Origin: CAYNHF01 sp964397045
Lineage (GTDB): Bacteria > Actinomycetota > Acidimicrobiia > Spongiisociales > UBA5794
NCBI GenBank assembly: GCA_964397045.1
Contig: CAYNHF010000016.1
Coordinates: forward strand, 160,396-224,395
Length of the DNA: 64,000 nucleotides
Direction: 5' to 3'
Shown here piece after piece: positions 51,240-60,105 of the stretch. The notes beneath the pieces were generated by a model. That model made no database searches. It was not told the origin of the DNA and worked only from the letters and a program-made list of their open reading frames with translations. The translations under genes and the position numbers were made by a program. Positions within the stretch are counted from its first letter, which is position 1; every line of letters begins with the position of its first letter.

Positions 51240-52003
51240 ACAAAACCGCAATCGACATCGAATTGGCGACCTACTTATTGCGTCTGGCAGACGACAACAT
51301 GGTGATCGGTCAGCGGCTCGGCGAGTACCTGACGCGCGCTCCCGAACTGGAAGAGGATCTCGCGGTCGGTAACCTGGCGCTCGACCATATCGGCGTCGCC
51401 CAGCACCTCTACGAGTACGCGGCAGAGGCCGAAGGCAAGGGTCGTTCTGCAGACGACCTCGCCATGCTTCGCAGCGAGCGGGAATACTCGAATTGCCTGC
51501 TCGTGGAACAACCCAACGGCGATTTCGCCAATGTGATGGCCAGACAATTCTTCTTCGATGCCTACCAGCTCGTGTTGTGGGGTGCGCTGGCTGCGTCACA
51601 CAACCCTCGCCTCGGTGGGATCGCATCCCAGGCTGAGAAGGAAGCCCGCTATCACCTCCGTCACTCTTCGGGCTGGGTCATCAAACTCGGGGACGGCACC
51701 GCCGAGAGTCACCAGCGCATGCAACAGGGCATCGACGCGCTGTGGCGTTTCACCGCGGAACCGTTCGAGATCGACGAGCTCGAGGCCGAGCTGGCCATGG
51801 ATTGTGTCGCGACAGATGCCTCGGCGCTGCGCGACGATTGGGAAACAACCGTCGATCGAGTGCTCGGCGAAGCAACGCTCCGCCGGCCCGAGGATCCCTA
51901 CCAGGCGTCCGGAGGCCGCAGCGGGATACACACGGAACACCTCGGCCATATGCTCGCAGAGATGCAGTGGATGCAGCGGTCTTACCCCGGGCTCGAATGG
52001 TGA
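51236..52003 (+). CDS. paaC: 1,2-phenylacetyl-CoA epoxidase subunit C
   Basis: 255-residue structural partner of PaaA, with the same ferritin-like fold but without a full diiron site. GTG start. DNMVIGQRLGEYLTRAPELEEDLAVGNLALDHIGVAQHLYEYA is typical of the family, as are DFANVMARQFFFDAYQ and SGGRSGIHTEHLGHMLAEMQ-like sequence near the end. PaaC serves scaffold and stability in the complex. Overlaps paaB and, by seven bases, paaD. Confidence 0.93.
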   Translation: MNKTAIDIELATYLLRLADDNMVIGQRLGEYLTRAPELEEDLAVGNLALDHIGVAQHLYEYAAEAEGKGRSADDLAMLRSEREYSNCLLVEQPNGDFANVMARQFFFDAYQLVLWGALAASHNPRLGGIASQAEKEARYHLRHSSGWVIKLGDGTAESHQRMQQGIDALWRFTAEPFEIDELEAELAMDCVATDASALRDDWETTVDRVLGEATLRRPEDPYQASGGRSGIHTEHLGHMLAEMQWMQRSYPGLEW

Positions 52004-52479
52004 TCACAAGTACTGCCACCGCAGGGGACGTCTGGCGCTTGCTCGATCGCGTGGTCGACCCCGAAATCCCAGTGCTGACTCTCGCCGACCTCGGCGTGCT
52101 CCGCGATGTCGAGATCTCCGAAGACGGCGGCGTGACCGTCACTATCTCCCCCACCTACAGCGGCTGCCCGGCACTCGAGACGATGCGATCGGATATCCGC
52201 AAGGTCCTGAAGGGGAAAGGCTTCACCGAGATCGATATCGACACCGTCCACCATCCCGCCTGGAGCACGGACATGATGTCGACCGAGGGTCTCGCCAAGT
52301 TGGAGGAGTTCGGGATTGCCCCGCCGGGTCCCACCGCCATGCCGGAAGCTCCCGTGCTCTGCCCGCAGTGTGCATCGGCGGAGACCCGCACCGTGAGCCG
52401 GTTTGGCTCGACGGCCTGCAAAGCACTGATGGTGTGTTCCGTCTGCCGCGAACCGTTCGACTACTTCAAGGCGATCTGA
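51997..52479 (+). CDS. paaD: phenylacetate degradation protein PaaD (Fe-S assembly, SUF-like)
   Basis: 160 residues from ATG 51997 (GTG 52000 is equally possible). An N-terminal MIP18/DUF59 domain (VVDPEIPVLTLADLGVLRDV, PTYSGCPALETMRSDI) is followed by a C-terminal zinc-ribbon with two pairs of cysteines: CPQCAS and CSVCRE. PaaD is needed for a working epoxidase, probably for metal-centre or cluster maturation, but is not part of the final complex. A 13-codon reading frame lies in the 43-base gap to paaE. Confidence 0.92.
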   Translation: MVITSTATAGDVWRLLDRVVDPEIPVLTLADLGVLRDVEISEDGGVTVTISPTYSGCPALETMRSDIRKVLKGKGFTEIDIDTVHHPAWSTDMMSTEGLAKLEEFGIAPPGPTAMPEAPVLCPQCASAETRTVSRFGSTACKALMVCSVCREPFDYFKAI

Positions 52480-52522
52480 ACATGAGCTGTGCAGCAACTG
52501 ATCCCCTTCACGGAGCCGACTG

Positions 52523-53590
52523 ATGGCAGCCGAATTCCATACCCTCGAAGTGGCCGCAGTCGAGCCCCTCACCGAACATTCGGTGGTGATTCGTTTCCAC
52601 GTACCGGACGAGCTGCAAGACGCCTATCGGTTCAAGGCGGGCGAGCACCTCATTCTGCGAACGGACATCGCAGGCAGCGACGTACGCCGCAGCTACTCGA
52701 TCTGCGCGGACGTGGGGTCCCAAACCCTGCAGGTGGCCGTCAAGCAGCTCGACGGTGGTGTGTTCTCGACGTATGCCAACCACGACCTCGCAGCCGGGGA
52801 CGAACTCGAGGTGGCAACCCCGACGGGCGAGTTCACGGTTGCCACGGATCCGTCGAACCGCCGGCATCTCGCTGCCGTCGCGGCGGGGAGTGGCATCACC
52901 CCGGTCATCGCGATGATCGAGACGGTCCTCGAAGCGGAGCCGCGCAGTGCCTTCACGCTGCTCTTCGGGAATCGAACGACGCTGTCTGTGATGTTCCTCG
53001 ACGAACTCGGCGCGCTGAAGGATCGCTTTCCGGATCGGCTGGTGGTGATGCACATCCTGAGCCAGGAGGGCAATGCGGTGCCGCTGCTGACGGGGCGTAT
53101 CGATGCGGACAAGCTGGACCGGATCTTCTCCACGGTGCTCGACGCCGACACCGTTGATGAGTGGTATCTCTGCGGCCCCGCCGGGCTGGTGGCCACCACC
53201 CGGGAAGTCTTGACCGCTCGGGACGTGCCGGTGGACGCGATCCACGATGAGCTGTTCTATGGCGGAGACGAGGTGACAGCCGCAGTGGTTGCAGACACCG
53301 ATGCAGCAGGTGCCGCCGAGGTGTTCTTCACTCTGAAGGGACGGACCTCGCGTATGCTCGTCGCACCGGAAGGGCCGCCGATCCTGGATCATGCATTGGC
53401 CGTGCGGCCCGATGCACCATTCTCATGCCGCAGCGGAGCCTGCGCCTCGTGCCGTGCCGTCGTCACCGAGGGGGAAGTCACTCTCGACCGCAACTGGGCG
53501 CTCAACGACGAGGAAGTGGCAGGCGGACAGATCCTCACCTGCCAGGCGCATCCCGCCAGCGAAGTCGTTGAACTGGATTACGACGTATGA
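52523..53590 (+). CDS. paaE: 1,2-phenylacetyl-CoA epoxidase reductase subunit E
   Basis: 355-residue reductase that passes electrons from NADPH to PaaA. N-terminal FAD-binding domain (RRSYSICAD), a NAD(P)-binding domain (AAVAAGSGITPVIAMIETVL, WYLCGPAGLV), and a C-terminal plant-type [2Fe-2S] ferredoxin with cysteines in CRSGACASCRAVV and ILTCQAHP. ATG overlaps TGA of the short frame before it (TGATG). Its stop overlaps the tetR start (ATGA). Confidence 0.94.
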   Translation: MAAEFHTLEVAAVEPLTEHSVVIRFHVPDELQDAYRFKAGEHLILRTDIAGSDVRRSYSICADVGSQTLQVAVKQLDGGVFSTYANHDLAAGDELEVATPTGEFTVATDPSNRRHLAAVAAGSGITPVIAMIETVLEAEPRSAFTLLFGNRTTLSVMFLDELGALKDRFPDRLVVMHILSQEGNAVPLLTGRIDADKLDRIFSTVLDADTVDEWYLCGPAGLVATTREVLTARDVPVDAIHDELFYGGDEVTAAVVADTDAAGAAEVFFTLKGRTSRMLVAPEGPPILDHALAVRPDAPFSCRSGACASCRAVVTEGEVTLDRNWALNDEEVAGGQILTCQAHPASEVVELDYDV

Positions 53591-54177
53591 GCCGCCACAA
53601 CCGAGATGACGTCGTTTCTGCCGCCGGACGCTTGTTTGCAGCCCGCGGCTACCACGGAACATCGATGCGGGACCTGGGTCGCGAACTCGGGCTGCTCGGG
53701 TCATCCCTCTACGCCCACATCGAGGGCAAGCAAGAGTTGCTCGTCGAAGTGATCGATCGCGGTGCCGAACTGTTCCAGCAGTCTGCCGAACGTGCCCTGG
53801 CCGTCGAGGGGAGTTCCGTCGATCGCCTCCGGGCGCTCATCGCCGGCCACGTTGCTGTGGTGCTCGATCACCGCGACGAGGTCGGTACCTTCCTCAACGA
53901 GGCAACTGCGCTCGACGAGGATGCTCGGCTCGGGGTTATCGCAGCTCGGGACCGCTACGAGGCTGCATTTCGCCTTGTCCTGCGCGACGGCGCTGCAACC
54001 GGCGCTTTCCGCAGTGACCTGGATCCCAGGACGAACTCGATCTTCATCCTGTCGATCCTGAACGCGACCGGACGCTGGTATCGCGAGGGCGGACCGGTGG
54101 GTCGCGCAGAACTCGTGGATCGCATCTTCGGGTTCGCTCTGGGAGGAATCCAATCCTCGGTGGGTTCCAGGTCGTGA
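53587..54177 (+). CDS. TetR-family regulator of the paa operon
   Basis: 196 residues. The N-terminal TetR helix-turn-helix is clear: VVSAAGRLFAARGYHGTSMRDLGRELGLLGSSLYAHIEGKQELL. The C-terminal ligand domain fits TetR regulators of aromatic or fatty acyl-CoA metabolism (PaaR/FadR/KstR2-like). Phenylacetyl-CoA or a later CoA ester is the likely inducer, and the palindrome before paaA the likely site. It is co-transcribed and overlapping with paaE, so it may be autoregulated. Confidence 0.88.
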   Translation: MSRHNRDDVVSAAGRLFAARGYHGTSMRDLGRELGLLGSSLYAHIEGKQELLVEVIDRGAELFQQSAERALAVEGSSVDRLRALIAGHVAVVLDHRDEVGTFLNEATALDEDARLGVIAARDRYEAAFRLVLRDGAATGAFRSDLDPRTNSIFILSILNATGRWYREGGPVGRAELVDRIFGFALGGIQSSVGSRS

Positions 54178-55631
54178 AGGTACTCGTCACCGGCGCAACG
54201 GGGTACATCGGAGGCAGGCTTGTCCCCAGGCTCCTCGACTCCGGCTTTGAAGTTCGGTGCATGACCCGCGATCCCGAGCGACTCCGACTGGACCCCTGGA
54301 GAGACCAGGTCGAGGTGGTAGCGGCAGACGCGCAGGACCCGCCAAGCCTGGCCAGAGCAGTCGAAGGGTGCGACGCCGCGTACTACCTAATTCACGCAAT
54401 GGAGGGCTCGCCTCGCTCGTTCGCAGAAGAAGATCGGCTGGCCGCGGCTTGTTTCGCAGTTGCTGCTGAGGAGGCAGGCATGCGCCGCATCGTGTACCTC
54501 GGCGGATTGGGCGAGGACCGCACCGATCTCTCCGAACATCTTTCCAGCAGACACGAAGTGGGACGGGTGCTGGCCTCGGGGGCCACCCCGGTAACGGAAT
54601 TACGCGCCGCGGTCATCATCGGCTCTGGTTCGATGTCGTTCGAGATGATCCGGCACCTCACCGAGGTGCTCCCGATCATGATGCGGCCCCGCTGGGTGCG
54701 GACCCGGTGCCAGCCGATCGCAGTGCGCAACGTGCTCGAAATCCTGGAAGCATCCATCAGCGAAGCGGGCGGCGAAGACCACATCTATGACATCGGTGGA
54801 CCCGACATCCTCTCCTACGAGCAGATGATGCTCACCTATGCGGATGTAGCTGGGTTGCGACGCCGCATTGTGATCCCCTTGCCCCTCTTCAGCGCTCGCC
54901 TCTCCCCCGGCTTCGTCGGCCTGATCACCCCGTTGCCCAACGCCATCGCCCGCCCTTTGATTGCCAGCCTGCTTTACGACGTCGTGGTAGACGGGCCATC
55001 ACCACCGGGGTTCGAGCCTTCCTCATTGATCAGCTATCGCGAAGCGTTGGAGCGAGCCCTGACCAAGGTCTCCCACCACGAGGTCGAGACTCGCTGGTCG
55101 GATGCGGTAGCCAAACCCGGCTCTCCGATGCCGAGCGACCCGGCGTGGGCGGGCGCCATGATGATGTCCGATCTGCGCATTGCCGGCTCCTCGGCGGCAC
55201 CGGACGACCTCTTCTGGGCAGTCACCCGGATCGGTGGAAACGTCGGGTACTACTCCATGAATTGGGCATGGCAGATCCGGGGTTGGCTCGACCAGTTGAT
55301 CGGAGGAGTCGGTCTGCGACGCGGCCGAAGACATCCCGAAGAGCTCCGTACCGGCGAGGCTCTCGATTTCTTTCGCGTCGCGGCGATCGACCCCGTGGAC
55401 CGCCACCTCGTGCTTCGGGCCGAGATGAAGGTCCCCGGCGCCGCCTGGCTGAGTTGGTCGGTGATGGAAACCCCACGGGGCTCGCGACTCATTCAGGCGG
55501 CCCGGTTCGCACCACGGGGACTCTGGGGACGGCTGTACTGGTGGGTGCTGCTGCCGTTTCACGTGCCGATCTGGAAGCGGATGGTCGCTCGCATGGCTCG
55601 CACTGCAGAACGAAGGCGGTGGATGGACTAA
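54174..55631 (+). CDS. NAD(P)-binding epimerase-like domain fused to DUF2867
   Basis: 485 residues, GTG start overlapping tetR (GTGA). Residues 1-270 are an atypical Rossmann epimerase/NmrA-like domain with VTGATGYIGGRLVPRLLDSG (GxxGxxG) and YLGGLGEDRTDLSEHL. Residues about 330-480 match the DUF2867 domain (GYYSMNWAWQIRGWLDQLIGG; RVAAIDPVDRHLVLRAEMKV). The fusion is known in actinobacteria, but its reaction is not established. Position at the end of the paa operon suggests a use in aromatic catabolism or a product-protection step; that is inference. Confidence 0.8.
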   Translation: MKVLVTGATGYIGGRLVPRLLDSGFEVRCMTRDPERLRLDPWRDQVEVVAADAQDPPSLARAVEGCDAAYYLIHAMEGSPRSFAEEDRLAAACFAVAAEEAGMRRIVYLGGLGEDRTDLSEHLSSRHEVGRVLASGATPVTELRAAVIIGSGSMSFEMIRHLTEVLPIMMRPRWVRTRCQPIAVRNVLEILEASISEAGGEDHIYDIGGPDILSYEQMMLTYADVAGLRRRIVIPLPLFSARLSPGFVGLITPLPNAIARPLIASLLYDVVVDGPSPPGFEPSSLISYREALERALTKVSHHEVETRWSDAVAKPGSPMPSDPAWAGAMMMSDLRIAGSSAAPDDLFWAVTRIGGNVGYYSMNWAWQIRGWLDQLIGGVGLRRGRRHPEELRTGEALDFFRVAAIDPVDRHLVLRAEMKVPGAAWLSWSVMETPRGSRLIQAARFAPRGLWGRLYWWVLLPFHVPIWKRMVARMARTAERRRWMD

Positions 55632-55664
55632 AGGCGCCGCGCCGCCGATCCATTGGCACGGTGG

Positions 55665-55697
55665 CATAGCCGGGCACCTCCTACGGCCCCGGCTATG
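55665..55697. terminator. bidirectional terminator between convergent genes
   Basis: catagccggg (55665-55674) is mirrored by cccggctatg (55688-55697) across a 13-base loop, between the convergent DUF2867 fusion gene and the CWB2 gene. No strong T-run follows on either strand. Confidence 0.5.
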
Positions 55698-55748
55698 GCC
55701 CCTGACCCCCCCCCATCACTCCGGTGAAGGTGCTGCCCGCACGGGTAC

Positions 55749-57755
55749 TCAGGCCTCGTACGCGGCCAGCTGTGAGGCGACACCGACGGAGACCACGCCA
55801 CTTCCTCCCAGAACCAGAATCTGGCTGGAATTGAGTCGGGTGAGTTCGGCAGCGGTGGAGCTCGGGATGGCGGAAGTCCGAACCAGCAGAACCGGCCCTG
55901 CAGCAACCCCACCCGCGGCGGCCCCGGCGAGCGCATCCGGGTAGTTGGTTCCGACCGCGACGAACACCGTGTCCACGCCCGGACTGAACGTGTGACCCGA
56001 TAACGCTGCTGCCGACGAGTACCGGTCGGGTCCCGCCAGCCGGGTCACGGTACGGCCGCCCGCCTCGAGTTGGGCGAAGGCGGCCCCACTCACCGCGGCC
56101 GGCCCACCGACCACGAGGACGTTGTCTACCCCGAGACGGGTGAGTTCGCTGAGAACGCCGCCGGGGATCGCATCGGGTGGAACGAGCAAGAGAGGAGCGC
56201 CCGCGCTGGCGGCAGCGGCCCCGGCCACCATTGCATCCGGGAACGACGCCCCGGTAGACACATAGGCGATGCTTGAAGAGGTGAAAGCTCCCTTCGAGAC
56301 CTCGATGGCGGTCGAGTAGCGATCGGGGCCGGCGCGTCGCTCGACCGTTCCGAAGACGCTGAGGCCTGATGCCACCCCGGGCGAGACGGCGCCCGTCCCT
56401 CCGAGCACCACGATCCGGCTGGGAGCGAGCCGGTTCAGCTCGGCGGCCGTCTCGGGCGGAACGAAGTCCCGGTCGACCAGAAGCAACGGCCCGCCCTCCG
56501 CAGCCGCGGCAGCTCCACCGCCGAGGGCATCCGGGAAGTTCCGTCCGGTCGCGACATACACCACGTCTGCTCCAAACGGGTAAGCCCAGGTGGAGATGGC
56601 GGCCGCGGTGGCATACCGGTTGGCGCCAGCCAGTCGGGCCACAGGCGGATCCGCCGAAACCGCGATGAGGGAGTTCTCCACCACCGGAAAGCCCTGCTTG
56701 GCGATGATGAAGAACCCCGGATACCCCCGTGTTTCGAAGTCGTCGCTCGGGTTGGAGACGATGAAAGAGTTCCGAATGTACAGTTCGCCCGTTCGGTTGT
56801 TGCTGACGTAGAAGATCCCACCGCCGCCGGCCCTGGCGTGGTTGTGTTCGATGATCGAATCGATGACATCGAGCGTGTAGGTGTTGCCATCGAGTGCGAT
56901 CGCGCCACCGTTACCCCCGCCGGGCGTCCCCGGCTTGGCGGGATTGGCTCCCCAGCCCGTGGTGTCGTTGTGGGAGAGGACGCTGTTGATGATCGTCCAC
57001 GAAACACCGATGCTGCTCAGGGCGCCTCCATTCGAGCACACATTTCCGAGCCCGGATGCGCCTCCGAATGTGCTGTTCACGATGTAGACCGGCAATGTGT
57101 TGTACTGGCTGAAGACGCGGATGGCGCCGCCGCCGACGTCCGGCCCCGTGTCTGCGCAGACGTTGTTGAAGAACCTCGAGTTCACAACCTTGAATCGGCC
57201 CCCCCGGACCCAGATGGCACCTCCCCCGTCATAGGTCGTCTCACTCTTCGAGTTGGCATTTACGAAGGTGAGGTTCTGGACCGTCAACTGGGGGTGGTCC
57301 TGATTCTGACAGTGTGGGGTCGTCCACACCTGGGCAGGGTCGCAGGTGTTCATGTACAGAATCCGGTGGGCGTTGCGCCCGTCCAGGGTCACCTTGCCTC
57401 CGCCATCGAGAACGATCTTGGGTCCAGTGTCATTGAAGACCTTGGCCGTGGCGTACATGTCGATCGTGATGGGATCTGGGCCACAGTCGAAGGTGATCAC
57501 CCCGCCCTGGGCGACCGCCGAGACGACGGCCGCGGAGGTGCACCCGGCCGGCGTACCGTCCCCAATGACGATGTCGGGGTTCGACGTGTCTTCAGCCCGA
57601 CCACCAGCAGGCACGTATGCGTGCCCGTCCGGATTGCCGGCTTCAGGAAGTGGTGCGGCGTGGACGGGATCAGGCTGGACGCCCACGAACAGAGCCATCG
57701 CAAGGATTGACGTGAAGAAGCTGGCCTTCCAGCGGCGGCTACGCAGAGTAGTCAT
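55749..57755 (-). CDS. secreted beta-helix protein with three CWB2 repeats
   Basis: About 668 residues. Signal peptide near the N-terminus (FFTSILAMALFVGVQ ... VHAAP), then a right-handed beta-helix domain to about residue 375 (GGAIWVRGGRFKVVNSRFF, GGAIRVFSQYN, GGAIALDGN, GGGIFYVSNNR: pectate-lyase-like coils). The C-terminal 290 residues are three CWB2 repeats that start PVARLAGANRYATA, VERRAGPDRYSTA and VTRLAGPDRYSSA. CWB2 repeats bind anionic wall polymers, so the protein is non-covalently held on the cell surface. Either ATG 57755 or an ATG at 57770 could be the start. Confidence 0.9.
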   Translation of the reverse strand: MTTLRSRRWKASFFTSILAMALFVGVQPDPVHAAPLPEAGNPDGHAYVPAGGRAEDTSNPDIVIGDGTPAGCTSAAVVSAVAQGGVITFDCGPDPITIDMYATAKVFNDTGPKIVLDGGGKVTLDGRNAHRILYMNTCDPAQVWTTPHCQNQDHPQLTVQNLTFVNANSKSETTYDGGGAIWVRGGRFKVVNSRFFNNVCADTGPDVGGGAIRVFSQYNTLPVYIVNSTFGGASGLGNVCSNGGALSSIGVSWTIINSVLSHNDTTGWGANPAKPGTPGGGNGGAIALDGNTYTLDVIDSIIEHNHARAGGGGIFYVSNNRTGELYIRNSFIVSNPSDDFETRGYPGFFIIAKQGFPVVENSLIAVSADPPVARLAGANRYATAAAISTWAYPFGADVVYVATGRNFPDALGGGAAAAAEGGPLLLVDRDFVPPETAAELNRLAPSRIVVLGGTGAVSPGVASGLSVFGTVERRAGPDRYSTAIEVSKGAFTSSSIAYVSTGASFPDAMVAGAAAASAGAPLLLVPPDAIPGGVLSELTRLGVDNVLVVGGPAAVSGAAFAQLEAGGRTVTRLAGPDRYSSAAALSGHTFSPGVDTVFVAVGTNYPDALAGAAAGGVAAGPVLLVRTSAIPSSTAAELTRLNSSQILVLGGSGVVSVGVASQLAAYEA

Positions 57756-57835
57756 TCGAACACAGTACATGTGGGACCGCTGCCGGGCAACGCCCTTCTA
57801 GAGTTTGCACGCAGCCCTGCGAGGGGGACCCCAAC

Positions 57836-58185
57836 GTTGCTGACCGGAACCGTCGAAGGGTCGCTCCTGATACTCGTTGCCATCATCCTGGTCGGACCTC
57901 TCGTCGCCAGACGTTCTGCGATCCAGCCCTGGTTGGTTTGCTTCTCGGCGGAATGATCTCGGTCCTTTCAGGCTCGGGTGGAAGCAGCAAGGCGGCCTCA
58001 TCTCATCGCTCAGTGCGATCAGCATCCTGTACCTGATGTTGCCGGCCGGTCCCAGCTTCGACCTCAGGTCATTCGTAGACGACAAAGGCACCGCAGTGGC
58101 GTACGGCCTGATGGGCTTTGCCGTCCCGTTCGCAACTGTTGGTCTCGCGAACGTATTCGTTCCGGCGGCGTTGACGACCTTCTGA
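57836..58185 (+). pseudogene. remnant of a CPA-type cation/proton antiporter
   Basis: Pieces of a Kef/NhaP-like membrane protein occur in three different frames: SLLILVAIILVGPLVARR, then LVGLLLGGMISVLSGSG, then LISSLSAISILYLMLPAG and RSFVDDKGTAVAYGLMGFA. Together they trace the first helices of a cation/proton antiporter, but frameshifts separate them and the rest of the protein (300 or more residues) is missing. No function expected. The exact extent is uncertain. Confidence 0.55.
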
Positions 58186-58320
58186 GTGACCGCCCCCGGT
58201 CATCCGAACATCCGTATTCTGTGCCAACTCATTCCCAAACGCTTACCCACCCCATGGGCCAGCGCAATCGGGTCGGTACCCTCCCGAACCCGGTATCGTC
58301 AATGCAGGCGAAAGGCACAG

Positions 58321-59253
58321 ATGGCAGACGATCCGATTCAGTCCGTCAGTAGCGATGACCTCGTGCGGGCCGCCCGCGAGTCTGTCGGCACGGACGAGTC
58401 TCTCAGCGAACAGATGCTCCGCGAAGCCCGACAGAGGGTCGAAGCAGGAATGGCGTCTTCTGCTCAGATGCCGGATCTGGCGTACCCGGGCGTGGAGACG
58501 GACGACCTCCCTCCGCCGGCAGAAGTGGAACCACCCCCACGGTCCACAACTCCACGAACCCCGGTCCCATCACCCTCGGCGAGACGGCCGCGGCGGACGG
58601 GTTCGCGCCGGAAGAGCCCCACCCGGCAGACGACTGCCACCCCGGGGCCCGTTCTTGGAACCACCAGGCCCCGCATACCCAGGGCAGCCCGCGGTCTCAT
58701 CCCGCTCATCATCTTCGGCGTCATCTTCCTGTCGAACATCTTCGGAAACGAGGGCGACAGCCCGGAAGCGGTGCCGGTGGACGTCTCGGCGACAACCCAG
58801 GAGCCACAGGCTGGCGTCGAGGTTCGCACTGATGCACCGAGCATCAACCTTGCCTTGCAGCGTCCGGCGGAAGCCTCCGGCCAGACGTCGGACGGGGCAG
58901 CTGCTCTCGCCGTCGATGGTGATCCGAGCACGGCGTGGAACTCGGGAGGCTTCCCTGCGCAGTGGATCGACATCGACCTGGGTGCGCCGGCGACGGTTCG
59001 ACAGGTCAGGCTGCGGGTCGCGCAATCTCCACCCATCGGCAACACCGTCCATGTCGTCCTCGGACGCGGACCCGGAACTGGCGGCGAGGAGGTGTTGCTT
59101 GGGGTGTTCGAACGCCAGACGGTCGACAACACCTGGATAGCCGTCAAACCCGCCGAGCCGCCTGCGGGGATTGATCATGTCCGGGTGTTCACCGAGGACA
59201 GCCCCTCCTTGGTGGCGTGGTTCGAGATCGAAGTGCTCGGCGTCCCGGAGTAG
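58321..59253 (+). CDS. single-pass membrane protein with discoidin (F5/8 type C-like) domain
   Basis: 310 residues from ATG 58321, preceded by AGGCGAAAGG; an earlier in-frame start (58186) adds sequence without features. The N-terminal half is cytoplasmic and Pro/Arg-rich, one membrane helix lies near residue 125-145 (ARGLIPLIIFGVIFLSNIFG), and the extracellular C-terminus has a discoidin-like beta-sandwich: NLALQRPAEASGQTSDGAAA, AVDGDPSTAWNSGG and WIDIDLGAPATVRQVRLRV. Discoidin domains bind carbohydrate or lipid. It follows a promoter-sized gap after the antiporter remnant. Confidence 0.75.
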   Translation: MADDPIQSVSSDDLVRAARESVGTDESLSEQMLREARQRVEAGMASSAQMPDLAYPGVETDDLPPPAEVEPPPRSTTPRTPVPSPSARRPRRTGSRRKSPTRQTTATPGPVLGTTRPRIPRAARGLIPLIIFGVIFLSNIFGNEGDSPEAVPVDVSATTQEPQAGVEVRTDAPSINLALQRPAEASGQTSDGAAALAVDGDPSTAWNSGGFPAQWIDIDLGAPATVRQVRLRVAQSPPIGNTVHVVLGRGPGTGGEEVLLGVFERQTVDNTWIAVKPAEPPAGIDHVRVFTEDSPSLVAWFEIEVLGVPE

Positions 59254-59328
59254 TCGCCGACTTGATGCTCGACCGCCGGACAACGGAGCGTGCGCACAAC
59301 CACCTAGCCGGTCCTCTACGCTCGATGC

Positions 59329-59980
59329 ATGGCCGGCAGTGACCCGTATCAGCGCTTCGCCAGCGTGTACGACCGCATCGTCGAACCAATGCAGGCCGGT
59401 GCCCGAGAGGTCGCGCTCGGCGTCGTACCCCCACACCCGGCATGGCACGTACTCGATGTCCGTTGCGGGACAGCCACCGGCATGGTTCCTTACCTCGATG
59501 CCGGCTGCCGAGTGAGCGGAGTCGACATATCGCCGGCAATGCTCGACCAGGCTCGGCGCAGCTGCGGACCTCCACCTGACGGACGGGGACTCGCTGCCGT
59601 TTGAAGCCGACAGGTTCGACCTCGTAAGCACGTCGATGTTTCTCCACGAGGTCGCTGCCGGGGATCGGGTCGATCTGGTCACCGAGATGGCGAGGGTCGC
59701 CAAGCCAGATGGCCGCCTCCAACTCATCGACTTCCGCTTCGGATCGCTGCGGGGATGGAAGGGCCCCGCGTTGCGCGGAATTTCCACGGTGGTCGAACGG
59801 TTCTCCGGCCACTACTCCGCGTACCGCAGCTTCAGAACCTCTGGAGGGGTGCCCGCCGTCGTCCAGCACGCCCAACTCGACGTGACGCAGGAGAAGATCG
59901 TCGCCGGTGGCAACGTGGCCATCTATGTGGTCTCGCCGACCTCACAACCTGGCTCCAAAGCGGCGGACGGGCCGGGGTAA
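59329..59980 (+). pseudogene. class I SAM methyltransferase, frameshifted
   Basis: The N-terminal part, from ATG 59329, has the SAM-binding motif AWHVLDVRCGTATGMV and VDISPAMLDQA in one frame. At 59551-59552 the homologous reading jumps forward one base to LGAAADLHLTDGDSLPFEAD and FDLVSTSMFLHEV, then continues LIDFRFGSL to the stop at 59978-59980. One extra base near 59551 explains this. Either a true frameshift mutation or a sequence error; without it the gene would encode a methyltransferase of about 216 residues. DVRCG for the usual DVGCG is a further oddity. Confidence 0.7.
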
Positions 59981-60105
59981 GCACAACTCAGACGGCCCGC
60001 GCGACCTTGCCGAGAACCGTGCGCCCATCCCGGCGGCGACGACCACACCATCCGACGGGTCGCCGATTGGGCGCGTCCGGTCGTATGTCCCTGCCTGTGG
60101 CACGG

